Of a stretch of DNA of 64,000 bases, positions 16,291 to 27,164 are shown piece after piece. The stretch covers positions 4,092,001 through 4,156,000 of the forward strand of contig NZ_CP036426.1 of NCBI RefSeq assembly GCF_007752535.1, read 5' to 3'. This DNA comes from Tautonia plasticadhaerens. Its GTDB lineage: Bacteria > Planctomycetota > Planctomycetia > Isosphaerales > Isosphaeraceae. Made by a program: the position numbers and the translations under genes. The notes beneath the pieces were generated by a model. That model saw only the letters and a list, made by a program, of their open reading frames with translations, made no database searches and was not told where the DNA came from. The stretch's first letter is position 1. Each line of letters opens with the position of its first letter.

Positions 16291-17229
16291 ATGGCCCCGA
16301 CTCGGTACTACCCCGGCTTCTTCGGCGCCCTGTTCCTGGTCCTGCTCCGGCTCTCGATCGGCTGGCACCTCTACTACGAGGGGCGTTCGAAGGTCGAGAG
16401 CCGGGACTCTCCCGAGGCGTTCTCGTCCGAGAGCTACCTGAGGAACGCCACCGGGCCGCTCGCCGAGAAGTTCCGGAACATGGTGCCCGACGTGGACAGC
16501 CTGGGCGTCCTCGACCCGGAGCTGCTCGGGCAGTCCTGGGACGAGGAGCTGCGCCGGGCCATCGCCCACTTCCAGTTCACCGAGGGGCAGCAGGAGCAGG
16601 CCCGGGCCCAGCTGGAGGACGCCAAGGCCCGGGCCGACGCCTGGTTCGGGGATTCCGAGACGGCCGACAAGATCGACGACTACCGGGAGGACCTGGCCGC
16701 CCTCCGCAAGGGACAGGCCCAGCCCCCGGCCCTCGCCTACGAGCGGGAACGCCTCCTGGACTCCCAGTACGAGGTGGAGGCCGCCCGCAAGGAACTGGTC
16801 GCCCCGATCGAGCAGTGGACCGCCGACCTCCGGGCCGGCTGGGTTGCCCTGGCCGAGCCGGACCAGATCGAGACGGCCGGGGAGCTCGGCCCTCCCCCCT
16901 CGTCGCTCGACCAGGTCGACGCGATGACGATGTACGGCCTGGCCCTCTGCGGCCTGTTCCTGATGGCCGGGCTGCTGACCCCGCTGGCGGCCCTCGGCGG
17001 GGCCGGATTCCTGTTCCTCTTCTACATCAGCATGCCGCCGTTCCCCGGGCTGCCACCGAACCCCAAGGCCGAGGGGACGTACTTGTTCGTGAACAAGAAC
17101 CTGATCGAGATGTTCGCCCTGCTCGCCCTGGCCGCCACCCCGAGCGGGCTCTGGTTCGGCGTCGACCGGCTGCTCTTCGGCTGGATCGACCGCCGGGCCG
17201 CCGCCGCCGAGGCCAGGGCCGTCGCCTGA
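16291..17229 (+). CDS. DoxX-like membrane protein with periplasmic coiled-coil insert
   Basis: 312 residues. The first helix (ALFLVLLRLSIGWHLYYEG) and the last three (YGLALCGLFLMAGLLTPLAA, GGAGFLFLFYISM and MFALLALAATPSG) match the DoxX/TQO-small-subunit four-helix fold. Between helix one and the rest, residues about 45-205 are a hydrophilic, charged segment rich in Glu, Gln, Ala and Arg, predicted to be a coiled coil and probably outside the membrane. This greatly enlarges the usual 130-150-residue family. The ATG at 16291 has AAGGGAGG 10 nt upstream. The next gene, a Tat-exported oxidoreductase, starts 110 nt downstream on the same strand, so the pair may form an electron-transfer unit (inference). 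Confidence 0.75.
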   Translation: MAPTRYYPGFFGALFLVLLRLSIGWHLYYEGRSKVESRDSPEAFSSESYLRNATGPLAEKFRNMVPDVDSLGVLDPELLGQSWDEELRRAIAHFQFTEGQQEQARAQLEDAKARADAWFGDSETADKIDDYREDLAALRKGQAQPPALAYERERLLDSQYEVEAARKELVAPIEQWTADLRAGWVALAEPDQIETAGELGPPPSSLDQVDAMTMYGLALCGLFLMAGLLTPLAALGGAGFLFLFYISMPPFPGLPPNPKAEGTYLFVNKNLIEMFALLALAATPSGLWFGVDRLLFGWIDRRAAAAEARAVA

Positions 17230-17339
17230 CCCGCCCGACTCGACCCGACCCGACCTGATCCGATTCGAACCGACTTGATCCGTCCGGACGCTGACCGGTC
17301 ACCATCCGGACCGCTTCGAACCGAGAGGAGCTGCCAGTT

Positions 17340-19025
17340 ATGACCAACCACCTCACCGACGAGCAGCGCGCCATCGGTCGGGCCAACGCCTACGCCGCGA
17401 TCGGCGGGCTGGAGACCGGCCCGAGGGCGGGGTACCCGACCCGCCGCGACTTCCTCGTCGCCGCCGCCGCCGCGGGCCCGGCCCTGGGGGCCCTGTACTT
17501 CGGCTACACGCCGCTGGGCGACAAGCCGGCGGTCCGGGCCGCGATCATCGGCACCGGCAACGAGGGTTGCGACGCCATGATCCGGCAGTCCAACCGGGAC
17601 TACGTCAACTACATCGGCTACTGCGACGCCCGCCCCTACAACCAGCAGCGCGCCCGGGACTACTTCGGCCGGCAGGACCTGGGCCAGTACACCAAGGACG
17701 ACATCGCCAAGCTGAAGAACTACGACTCGATCAAGGCCGTCCTGGACGACCCCGAGGTCGAGCTGGTCGTCATCGCCCTGCCGCTCTGGCTGCACGCGCC
17801 GGTGTCCATCGACGCGATGAAGGCGGGCAAGCACGTCTTCTGCGAGAAGCTGATGGGCCACGACATCGCCGAGTGCAAGGCGATGATCAAGGCCGCCCGG
17901 GAGAACAACCGCCTGCTGGCCATCGGCCACCAGCGGCACTACTCGGCCATCTACGACAACGCCAACGCCCTGGTCCGCAGCGGCATGCTCGGCGACATCC
18001 GCCACATCCGCGCCAGCTGGCACCGCAACAACGGCCAGCTCCAGTTCGCCAAGGACGACGCCGGCAACATCGAGCTCGACGTCGAGGGCAACCCCGTCGT
18101 CCTCCGGGACGACGACGGCAACCCGCTCTACTACGACTCCTGGAAGCCCCCCTTCATGGAGGGGGACGACAAGGTCGACCTCGACGCCATCGCCTACAAG
18201 GCGTCCGACGGCAAGGTCTACTCCTACAAGAACCACGACGAGCTGGTCCGCTGGCGGCTCTACGACAAGACCGGCGCCGGCCTGATGGCCGAGCTGGGCA
18301 GCCACCAGCTCGACGCCTGCTCCATCTTCCTCGGCAAGCAGCACCCGCTGGCCGTCTCCGGCTTCGGCGGCAGCTTCTACTACGACGACCACCGCGAGGT
18401 CGACGACCACGTCTTCGTCAACTACGAGTTCCCGACCATCGGCGCCCAGGTCGACAGCGACGGGATGCCCGCCGACAAGGACCGGGTGATCGTCAGCTAC
18501 TCCTCGATCACCACCAACGCCTTCGAGGACTACGGCGAGGTGGTCATGGGGACCTATGGCACGATGATGGTCTCCAAGGAGTACGACATCTACCTCTACA
18601 AGGAGTACGACCGCAACAAGCCGCAGTCCAACTGGGCCGGCCGGTCGACCTCCATCACGGTCGAGAAGGGTTCCAACGCGATGGCCACCAGCCCGAGCCT
18701 GGCCGGCCCGTCGCAGGCCCAGTCGCTCGGCGCCATCGCCGCCGGCGACGGCGAGCTGCCCTCCCGGGGCTACCGCGAGGAGCTGGAGCACTTCGCCTAC
18801 TGCATCCGCAACGGCGACCCGAACGACTACCACGGCGACGCCGAGCACCAGCCCCGGTGCCCCGGCCCGGTTGCCCTTGCCGACGCGGTGATCGCCCTGA
18901 CCAGCAACCTCGCCATGCGGCACAACGCCCGGATCGAGTTCAAGCCCGAGTGGTTCGACCCCGAGTCTCCCGCCGTCCCCGAGGCCGACTTCACCGGCCG
19001 GATGGCCTCCCGAGGCCGGGCCTGA
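17340..19025 (+). CDS. Tat-exported Gfo/Idh/MocA-family oxidoreductase
   Basis: 561 residues. The twin-arginine signal is TRRDFLVAAAAAGPALGAL at about 34-52, which predicts export of a folded, cofactor-loaded protein. The NAD(P)-binding Rossmann motif is AAIIGTGNEGCDAM. The usual EKP catalytic motif is CEKLMGHD here, with K170 retained and Pro replaced by Leu. The central part has AIGHQRHYSAIYDNA, and later GAGLMAELGSHQLDACSIFL carries the conserved catalytic His region. The family acts on sugars and inositols; the substrate here is unknown. AGGAG lies about 13 nt before the ATG. Codon and residue use (Asp-, Asn- and Tyr-rich) suggests a highly expressed, soluble exported protein. Confidence 0.9.
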   Translation: MTNHLTDEQRAIGRANAYAAIGGLETGPRAGYPTRRDFLVAAAAAGPALGALYFGYTPLGDKPAVRAAIIGTGNEGCDAMIRQSNRDYVNYIGYCDARPYNQQRARDYFGRQDLGQYTKDDIAKLKNYDSIKAVLDDPEVELVVIALPLWLHAPVSIDAMKAGKHVFCEKLMGHDIAECKAMIKAARENNRLLAIGHQRHYSAIYDNANALVRSGMLGDIRHIRASWHRNNGQLQFAKDDAGNIELDVEGNPVVLRDDDGNPLYYDSWKPPFMEGDDKVDLDAIAYKASDGKVYSYKNHDELVRWRLYDKTGAGLMAELGSHQLDACSIFLGKQHPLAVSGFGGSFYYDDHREVDDHVFVNYEFPTIGAQVDSDGMPADKDRVIVSYSSITTNAFEDYGEVVMGTYGTMMVSKEYDIYLYKEYDRNKPQSNWAGRSTSITVEKGSNAMATSPSLAGPSQAQSLGAIAAGDGELPSRGYREELEHFAYCIRNGDPNDYHGDAEHQPRCPGPVALADAVIALTSNLAMRHNARIEFKPEWFDPESPAVPEADFTGRMASRGRA

Positions 19026-19130
19026 CGGCCCCCGGGCCGGACCCCCGATGACCCGACCCCTCGACGGCCCGGCCGGGCGGCGACGCCCCCGGCCGGGCCG
19101 CCCTCGTCCCGCCCCCGGCCGGGGATCCGG

Positions 19131-19160
19131 TTGCGATCCCGGCCCCGGGGCCGGTACGCT
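19131..19160 (+). promoter_or_regulatory. Possible promoter TTGCGA-N18-TACGCT
   Basis: TTGCGA at 19131-19136 and TACGCT at 19155-19160 in the 211-bp gap before the large cytochrome/HEAT gene, whose ATG is 77 nt downstream. The match is partial, and read-through from the oxidoreductase gene is equally possible. Confidence 0.3.
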
Positions 19161-19236
19161 CGACGGCTCCCATGCCCACGGCCGTCGACGAGGCGGATGG
19201 CCCCGGTCGCGTCCCGCCCGCCAGGAGACCCCGACG

Positions 19237-22200
19237 ATGCGTTCGAGGATGGTGCTGCTCGCCGCGATCGCCGCCGCCGCCTTCGGGGAGGCCCGTCCGC
19301 TCCCCGCCCGGCAGGACCGGGAGGCGACGATCCCCCACGGCCAGGACCGGCCCCCGAACCCGGCGAGGAGCCCCGAGGAGGCGGTCGCCGCGATGACCGT
19401 GCCCGAAGGGTTCACCGTGGAGGTCGTCGCCAGCGAGCCGGACCTGGTCAACCCCGTCTCCATGACCTTCGACGAGCGGGGCCGCATCTGGGTCACCGAG
19501 AGCCTGGAATACCCCCGACGGGAGCCCGGCCCGGGGCGGGACCGCGTCAAGGTGCTGGAAGACACCGACGGCGACGGCCGGGCCGACGAGTTCACGATCT
19601 TCGCCGAGGGCCTGAACATCCCCTCGGGCATCGCCGTCGGCCACGGCGGCGTCTGGGTCGCCAACGCTCCCGACATCCTCTTCTATCCGAATGCGGACGG
19701 GGACCTCGCCCCCGACGGCCCGCCGGAGGTCGTCGTCTCCGGCTTCGGCCGGGACGACACCCACGAGCTGCCCAACAGCCTCACCTGGGGGCCCGACGGC
19801 TGGCTCTACGGCTGGAACGGCGTCTTCAACCGCAGCCGGGTCGAGCAGGGGGACGAGACGTATGATTTCACCTGTGCGATCTTCCGCATCCACCCGAAGA
19901 CGCGCAAGTTCGAGCTGTTCTGCGAGGGCACGTCGAACCCCTGGGGGATCGCCATCGACCCCGAGGGCTCCCTGTTCGCCTCCGCCTGCGTGATCGACCA
20001 CCTCTGGCACCTCGTCGAGACCGGCTACTACCACCGGCAGGGCGGCCCCTATCCGCCATTCACCTGGAAGATCGAGTCGATCGTCGACCACCTCCACCAG
20101 GAGCGGGCCTACTGCGGCATCACCTACTTCGACAGCGACGCGTACCCCCCCGAGTACCGCGGCAAGCTCTACATGGGGAACATCCACGGCAATTGCATCA
20201 ACGTGGATTCCCTCACCCGGGATGGGGCCACCTACCGGGGCCACGGGGAGCCCGACTTCCTCTCGGCCAACGACGCCTGGTTCATGCCGGTCGTGCAGAA
20301 GACCGGCCCCGACGGCTGCCTCTACATCCTCGACTGGTATGATCAGTACCACTGCTACCAGGACGCCAACCGCGACCCCGCCGGCATCGACCGCCTCAAG
20401 GGCCGCCTCTACCGCGTTCGCTACGAGGGCACGCCGAGACGAACCGGCTTCGACCTGGCCGAGTCGAGCGACGAGGAACTCATCGGCCTGCTCGATGATG
20501 CCAATGTCTACAACCGGGACATCGCCCAGCGATTGCTGACCGAGCGGCTGATCGAGGGCGGCCGGGACGGGCTCCGGGATCGGCTCCAGTCGGTCGTCCG
20601 CTCCGACTCCATTGGCCGAAAGGGCCGGATGCATGCGACCTGGGCGCTTATCGGGTCGGGCTCGCTCGACCCCGAGTTCCACTGGCGACTGGTGAGCGAC
20701 GACGACCCGACCTTCCAGGCCTGGGCGGTCCGGGCGGCGGGGAACATGGGGTCCGTTTCCCCGACGGTCCGGGAATGGGTGGCATCGCTCGCCACCTCCC
20801 CCTCGCCGGACGTCAAACTCCAGGTCGCCATCGCCGCGCCGAAGATTGAGGGGCTGGACCCGGTCCCCATCCTGGGGACGATTGCGGCTTCCTGCGGTGA
20901 CGACGAGCTCATCCCCCGGGTCGTCTGGCGGAACATGCTCCCGCTGCTGGAGGAACGTGGCGAAGGCCTCATCGCCTCCCTCTCGGCGGGAAGTCTGTCA
21001 CCTGCCGGTCGGGAACTCCTGCCCCGGGCGCTCGAATGGTTCGCCTCCCAGGAGGAGGTTCAACCCCAGGTGTTCCTCGCCGTGACCGGCGCCCTGATCG
21101 GTTCGGGAGACCCGGAGGCGATGACCGACGCGTTCCGAGTCCTGTCCGACTTGCTCCGTCGCCGGGACCTGGACCCGGAAGCCTCGGGATCGCTCCGGGC
21201 GGGGCTTCGGGATCTGCTCCGGCCCCACGCCGATCTCGGCCGGTCGGACGCCTGGCTCGCGGTCGAGTCGTCGATCCTGCTGGCCTATTGCGGCGACGAG
21301 GCCGGGCTGGAACTGGCCCGGCTCGTCTTCTCGAACGGCCCGACGAGGGAGGCCCGCCTCCGCGCCCTCGACGCCCTGATCTACGCCGAGGAGGGACCGG
21401 CCCTCCGCGATCGCGTGAGGGCCGTCCTCGACGACCCGGAGCGACGCGGTTCGGCCGAGTTTCGGGGCGAGTTGCTCGGGGCGCTCGGGGAGGTCGACGA
21501 TCCCGAACTGGCCGGCGTGATCCTCTCGGCCTATCCGGGGTTCGAGCCCGACCTGAAGCCCAAGGCGGTCGCACTGCTGACCCAGCGGCCCTCCTGGACG
21601 AAGGCCTTGCTGGCGGAGATCGGCGCGGGGGCGATCCCGGCGAACGTGCTGAACGTCAACCAGGTCCGGGCCCTGCTGGAGAGCCCCGACGCCGAGCTGG
21701 CCGAGCTCGTCCGCCAGACCTGGGGCACCGTCCGCGAGGGGAGGGACCCCGCCCGGGAACAGGTGATCGACCGCTTCCGGGGCGAACTCCGGGACGCCGG
21801 GGGCGACCCGATCGCCGGCCGGGCCGTCTTCGACAAGGTCTGTGCCCAGTGCCACCAGATCTACGGCAAGGGGCAGCAGGTCGGGCCGGACGTCACCGGC
21901 AATGGCCGGGGCTCGTATGAACAACTGCTCTCCAACGTCCTGGATCCGAGCCTCGTCATCGGCGCGTCCTATCAGGGGACGATCGTCGCCACCGCCGACG
22001 GCCGGATCCTCTCCGGCCTGCTGGAGGAGGACAGCGACCGCCGGATGGTCCTGAAGCTCCAGGGGGGCGAGCGCGAGGTGATCCCCAGGGACCAGGTGGA
22101 GGAGGTCCGGGTCAGCCCGGTTTCGCTGATGCCGGAGAACCTGGAGGAGCAGCTCGCCCCCGACGAGCTGGCCGACCTGTTCGCCTTCCTCTGCCTCGAC

Positions 22201-22289
22201 CGCGACCCCGACGACCCCGAGGCGCGGCCCATCGACGGCACCCCCGCCGGCCTGATCGACGCCCGTCCCGCGGCCGAAGGATCGAACGA

Positions 22290-22293
<4 letters not shown>
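19237..22293 (+). CDS. Exported dehydrogenase-type propeller/HEAT/cytochrome c protein
   Basis: 1018 residues with a signal peptide ([15 protein letters not shown]). Residues about 45-440 form a membrane-bound-dehydrogenase-type beta-propeller ([57 protein letters not shown]). Residues about 440-835 are helical HEAT-like repeats. The C-terminal 150 residues are a class I cytochrome c with the heme motif CAQCH at 869-873 and the PVC-type extension ([14 protein letters not shown], then [17 protein letters not shown]). This architecture is characteristic of Planctomycetes and Verrucomicrobia and is thought to oxidise carbohydrates outside the cytoplasmic membrane. AGGAGA lies 8 nt before the ATG. 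The stop overlaps the next start by 4 nt (ATGA). Confidence 0.9.
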
Positions 22294-23348
<1,055 letters not shown>

Positions 23349-23357
23349 CACCCCATC

Positions 23358-24050
23358 ATGGCGATCGAACCGCTCCACCGCTGGGACCTCTCCCCCGACG
23401 AGGCCCGGGCCCTCCAGCGCGAGCTGGCCGCCCGGGTCGACGCGACCCGGGCCCTCGGCCCCTGCCGCCGGATCGCGGCGGCCGACGTCTCCTACAACAA
23501 GGGGGACGACCGGCTGTTCGCGGCCGTCGTGGTGGTGGAGGCGGGCACCTTCGAGGTCGTCGAGCGGTCCGGGCTTGTCGCGAAGGCCGGATACCCGTAC
23601 GTCCCCGGCCTGCTCTCGTTCCGGGAGGCCCCCCCGGTGCTGGAGGCGTTCGACCGCCTGGCGGACCGGCCCGACGTGCTCCTCTGCGACGGCCAGGGGA
23701 TCGCCCACCCGAGGAGGCTGGGGATCGCCAGCCACGTCGGCCTCTGGCTGGGGATCCCGACGGTCGGCTGCGCCAAGTCGCTGCTCTGCGGCTCCTTCGA
23801 CGAGCCGGGCCCCGACCGGGGGGACCGCTCCCCCCTGATCCACAAGAAGGAGCGGATCGGCACCGTGCTCCGCACCCGGAGCCGGGTCTCGCCGGTGTAC
23901 GTCTCGCCGGGCCACCTCTGCGATTTCGAGGGGGCCGAGCGCCTCGTGATGGAGACGACCGGGAAATACCGACTCTCGACCCCGATCCGCCTCGCCCACG
24001 ACTTCGTCAACGAACTCCGCCGCCAGGGCGGAGCGGGCGGATCGACCTGA
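23358..24050 (+). CDS. nfi: Endonuclease V (deoxyinosine 3' endonuclease)
   Basis: 230 residues. EndoV nicks DNA or RNA one phosphodiester 3' of inosine during repair of deaminated purines. The catalytic carboxylates are visible: D43 in AAADVSYNKG, E90 in YPYVPGLLSFRE and D111 in CDGQGIAHPRRLG. The PYVPG wedge motif that separates the strands is intact at 80-84. The conserved GCAKSLL with K140 and HKKERIGTVLRT with SPVYVSPGH follow. Length is normal for bacterial EndoV. It is probably co-transcribed with the threonine aldolase gene, whose stop is 9 bp upstream. Confidence 0.96.
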   Translation: MAIEPLHRWDLSPDEARALQRELAARVDATRALGPCRRIAAADVSYNKGDDRLFAAVVVVEAGTFEVVERSGLVAKAGYPYVPGLLSFREAPPVLEAFDRLADRPDVLLCDGQGIAHPRRLGIASHVGLWLGIPTVGCAKSLLCGSFDEPGPDRGDRSPLIHKKERIGTVLRTRSRVSPVYVSPGHLCDFEGAERLVMETTGKYRLSTPIRLAHDFVNELRRQGGAGGST

Positions 24051-24121
24051 GTTCCCGGCATCCGCTCGTCCCCTCCTCCGCGCCACCGCGTCAGTTCCCC
24101 TCCCCGGACGATCGGCCGGGA

Positions 24122-24150
24122 TTGCCCGATCGGGCGACTTCGAGTATGGT
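24122..24150 (+). promoter_or_regulatory. Sigma70-type promoter TTGCCC-N17-TATGGT
   Basis: TTGCCC at 24122-24127 and TATGGT at 24145-24150 with a 17-nt spacer, in the 146-bp gap after endonuclease V. The lipoprotein ATG is 46 nt past the -10 and the Mla genes follow, so this may drive the lipoprotein-mlaE-mlaD set. Confidence 0.6.
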
Positions 24151-24196
24151 CCGCCATGACCGCGCCGGCCGGGGCGTCGGCGAGGGGGGGACACGG

Positions 24197-24613
24197 ATGG
24201 ACCCGGGAGTCGGACTCGATCGGATGGGACGCCCGAGACGCCGGAACATCGTGGGGCCGCTGCTGCTGCTGGCGACGATCGCCCCGGTCTCGGGGTGCAA
24301 GACGACGGTGCGCGACTTCGTCTCCCTGGACGATTCGGCGGCGTTCAACCGGGCCCGGGCCACCGGGCTCGACGACGAGGCGTCCGACGCCGTGGCCATC
24401 CCCGCCCTGATCGCCCACCTGGAAGACGCCGACGCGGTCGTCCGGCTCACCTCGCACGAATCGCTCCGGGAGCGGACCGGCCGGGACTTCGGCTACATCC
24501 CCTACGGCACGCCGGGGGAGCGGGCCGCCGCCGTCGCCCGGTGGCGATCCTGGTGGGAGTCGCAGGCCGTGACCCCCTCCGGCCGTCGGCTGCCGCCCGG
24601 CCCCGGGCGCTGA
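24197..24613 (+). CDS. Small lipoprotein with HEAT-like helical pair
   Basis: 138 residues. A positively charged n-region (MGRPRRR), hydrophobic core (IVGPLLLLATIAPV) and lipobox VSGC with C34 predict a lipoprotein. The mature part carries one HEAT-like helix pair (IPALIAHLEDADAVVRLTSH) and then ERTGRDFGYIPYGTPGERAA and RWRSWWE, a sequence type I associate with small planctomycete proteins of unknown function. I chose the ATG at 24197 because a G-rich purine run ends 6 nt upstream; an in-frame ATG nine codons later would also leave the signal intact. It precedes mlaE by 70 bp and could be an accessory of that transport system (inference). Confidence 0.7.
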   Translation: MDPGVGLDRMGRPRRRNIVGPLLLLATIAPVSGCKTTVRDFVSLDDSAAFNRARATGLDDEASDAVAIPALIAHLEDADAVVRLTSHESLRERTGRDFGYIPYGTPGERAAAVARWRSWWESQAVTPSGRRLPPGPGR

Positions 24614-24683
24614 CGGGCGGCCCGGACGGCGGCGGACCCTCGACGGGCGAGATCGACCACCACCGGCCAGGGAGGGCCGGCCC

Positions 24684-25559
24684 ATGCCCGACCACTTCGC
24701 CGCATCGATCGCCCCCGACCCGGCCTCGGCCCCGCCCCGGCCGGTCGTCGGGCTGCTCGCCTACGTCGGGAGCCTGGCCCTCGCCCCGATCCGGGCGGCC
24801 GGGGCGATCGGCCGGAGGCCCGACGGCGCGTTGGGATTGCGGGCGGCCACGATGGTGCAGCTCGACTGGCTGCTCGTCGCCGGCCTGCCCCTGGTGGCGC
24901 TGGTGCACGTCGGCATGGGCTCGTTCCTGTCGATGCAGGCGTATTTCGGGGCGACGTTCGAGGTCGGCGTCGGGCCGGTCGTCGGCGTGGGGCTGATCCG
25001 CAACGGCGCCCCGCTGCTCTCGGGCTTCATCCTGGCCGGGCTGATGGCCTGCCGGGCGACGGTGGAGCTGAGGACGAGGCCGAGGCCGGAAATCGACGCC
25101 GATCCGGCCTGGATCCCCGACCGGGACATGACGCTCGGCCTGGCCTCGGACGACCGCACCGGCCCCTCGGACGCCCGGGCGACCCTCCCCAGGCTGCTCG
25201 CCGCCGTGATCGCCGGCCCGGTCCTGGCGAGCTGGGGGGCGGCGGTCGGCATCCTCGTCGGGTTCCGGGTCGCCAACGCCCTGCTCGGGATCCCGCTGGG
25301 CACCCTGTTCGACTCGTTCGCCGAGATGCTCTGGATGCGGGACCCGGCCGGCCTGCTGATCAAGGGGATGGCCTTCGGGGCGATCGCCGCCACGCTCTCC
25401 TGCGTCGAAGGGGCCCGGGACGACGGGACGCCCGCCCACATGGCGGCGCTCCGGGCGTGCTGCCTGGCGATGCTGCTGATCCTGGGATTCAACCTCTCCT
25501 GGTTCCTGTTCGTCTACCTCGCGGGGCCGCCGTTCGGCCCGACGGTCCTGCCGACCTGA
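24684..25559 (+). CDS. mlaE: MlaE-family ABC transporter permease
   Basis: A 291-residue inner-membrane permease of the MlaE/YrbE family, which with MlaF (ATPase) and MlaD (MCE lipid-binding ring) moves phospholipids between the membranes. Five to six hydrophobic segments are visible. The family core is VHVGMGSFLSMQAYFGATFE followed by VVGVGLIRNGAPLLSGFILA and LMACRATVEL, matching the MlaE stretch around the conserved periplasmic helix. A hydrophilic insert at about 130-165 separates the halves. The AGGGAGGG ribosome binding site is close to the ATG. The MlaD homologue follows after 77 bp; no MlaF-type ATPase gene lies nearby. Confidence 0.85.
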   Translation: MPDHFAASIAPDPASAPPRPVVGLLAYVGSLALAPIRAAGAIGRRPDGALGLRAATMVQLDWLLVAGLPLVALVHVGMGSFLSMQAYFGATFEVGVGPVVGVGLIRNGAPLLSGFILAGLMACRATVELRTRPRPEIDADPAWIPDRDMTLGLASDDRTGPSDARATLPRLLAAVIAGPVLASWGAAVGILVGFRVANALLGIPLGTLFDSFAEMLWMRDPAGLLIKGMAFGAIAATLSCVEGARDDGTPAHMAALRACCLAMLLILGFNLSWFLFVYLAGPPFGPTVLPT

Positions 25560-25636
25560 GCCGTCCCGAATCGACCCCAATCGTCCCGACCGATCCCCCC
25601 GTCCCCTCTCCTGTGCGCAACGGAGGCCTCCCGCCC

Positions 25637-26920
25637 ATGAGCCGCTCGACGATCCGAGACGCCCGCGTCGGCCTGGTGCTGCTGGCGGCGGCGGCCGGCC
25701 TGATCGGCCTGGTCGTCGTGGCCGGGGGGGGGCCGGGCTACCTGGTGGCCGACCGCACGCCGATCGAGGTCTTCTTCCGGGACGCCCAGGGGATCCGGGT
25801 CGGCCACCCCGTCCGGATCGCCGGCCTGGAGGCCGGGAGGGTAGCGGGGGTCGACATCGTCGAGCACGAGGGGGCCCTCCGGGCCCGGGTCCGGCTGTCG
25901 ATCGGCAGCGACCTGGCCGGGAGGCTGAAGCAGGACGCCGTGATCGTGATCGCCGCCGGGCTGACCGGGCAGTCGAGCGTGAACATCGCCTCGGTGGGGG
26001 AGTCGGGCGTGGCCTGGGTGCCGGGGCAGCCGATCGAGGGGATCGAGAGTTCGCTGTTCGACCCCCTGCTGGAGCAGGTCGGCCTCGGGCCGGTGGAGCG
26101 CGACCACCTCAGCCACACGATCGGCCAGGTCCGCCGGACGATCGACGACGTCTCCCCCCGGCTCCAGAAGACCCTGGCCGCGTTGCAGCAGGCCGCCTCG
26201 GACGTGCAGATGGCCACCGAGGTCGCCGGGCCGGCCGTGGCGGGGGCCTCGGGCAAGCTCGACGCGATGACCGGGCGGCTCGAAGGCCTGATGGAGGAGG
26301 CCGAGGCCCTCGTCGCCACCCTGGAGGGGACGGTGGCCGAGAACCGGGACGGCATCAAGGACACGATCGCCAGCGCCCGCCAACTCTCGGCGAGGACCGA
26401 CACCCTGCTCCAGCAGTACGGGCCGAAGGCCGGGGAGCTGGTGGAGGGCCTGGGCCAGACCCGGATGCGGGCCGACCGGGTGCTCTACCAGGCCGACGTC
26501 TCGTTGACGAACCTCTCGGGCATCCTGGTGAACAACCGGGCCAGCATCGACCGGTCGATCGCCAACGTCCGGGACGCGACGGACTCGGCCCGGATGATGA
26601 TCGAGAAGCTCCGGGCCAATCCGCTGCTGATCAGCCCGCTGTACAAGCCGGGCCGGGACGCAGAGCTCGCCCTGGCCAACTTCGACACGGCGAACGTGGT
26701 CCTGAAGGCCGCCAGCGAGTTCAACGACGCGGTCAAGCACCTGGAGGCCCTGCGGGGCCAGATGCAGTCTCCCCAGCAGCAGCAGGCGGTGGACGCGATG
26801 CTCCAGCGGGCCTCGGCGATCAATGCCCAGATCGAGCCGATGATGCGGGGGCTCGCCCAGGGGATCCAGGCCCAGCCCCCGCCCGACCGGGGGCGGGGGG
26901 GGTTGCTCCCCCGCGAATGA
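25637..26920 (+). CDS. mlaD: MlaD-type MCE domain protein
   Basis: 427 residues. One N-terminal transmembrane helix (VGLVLLAAAAGLIGLVVVAG) anchors it in the inner membrane. An MCE domain follows at about 40-115 (VFFRDAQGIRVGHPVRIAGL, then AGRVAGVDIV), which in MlaD/YrbD proteins forms a hexameric lipid-binding ring. The rest is a long helical, coiled-coil-prone tail (about 140-400), as in longer MCE proteins that bridge the periplasm, and it ends in a Gln/Pro-rich segment. The ATG at 25637 has GGAGG about 10 nt upstream. It is clearly the partner of the MlaE-type permease upstream. Outer-membrane lipoprotein and ATPase partners are not in the window. Confidence 0.88.
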   Translation: MSRSTIRDARVGLVLLAAAAGLIGLVVVAGGGPGYLVADRTPIEVFFRDAQGIRVGHPVRIAGLEAGRVAGVDIVEHEGALRARVRLSIGSDLAGRLKQDAVIVIAAGLTGQSSVNIASVGESGVAWVPGQPIEGIESSLFDPLLEQVGLGPVERDHLSHTIGQVRRTIDDVSPRLQKTLAALQQAASDVQMATEVAGPAVAGASGKLDAMTGRLEGLMEEAEALVATLEGTVAENRDGIKDTIASARQLSARTDTLLQQYGPKAGELVEGLGQTRMRADRVLYQADVSLTNLSGILVNNRASIDRSIANVRDATDSARMMIEKLRANPLLISPLYKPGRDAELALANFDTANVVLKAASEFNDAVKHLEALRGQMQSPQQQQAVDAMLQRASAINAQIEPMMRGLAQGIQAQPPPDRGRGGLLPRE

Positions 26921-26972
26921 CGGGCGAGATGGTCGACGCGTGTACCGGCCCCGGGATTTCCGCAAATTCAGT

Positions 26973-26998
26973 TAAATCCCCTCCAGCTTCCGGCCGAT
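26973..26998 (+). promoter_or_regulatory. Possible sigma28-type promoter TAAA-N16-GCCGAT upstream of the FlgM-like gene
   Basis: TAAA at 26973-26976 and GCCGAT at 26993-26998 resemble the flagellar sigma28 consensus (TAAA, 15 nt, GCCGATAA), with a spacer one base longer and CT instead of AA at the end. The stretch 26961-27003 is the AT-richest part of a 244-bp gap. The start codon is 166 nt downstream. Confidence 0.35.
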
Positions 26999-27164
26999 CT
27001 AAGGGGCAGACGAGTTGAGAGTGGAGCCCCATCGGGGCCGTCGGCCGGGGGGCCCTCGCGTGGGGGCAGTCGGCCGGACCGGAACCATGGGACGTCGAGG
27101 GACGAGGGCCGGCCGGGGTCATCCCGACTCGCCGGGCCTCCGAGGTGCAAAGGGAGACGCAATC

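Noticed and set aside
17250-17280. T-arm-like GGTTCGAATC on the minus strand suggesting a tRNA
   Set aside because: The flanking bases do not pair as a T stem and no anticodon or acceptor arms can be built; it is part of a GATCCG-rich low-complexity stretch.
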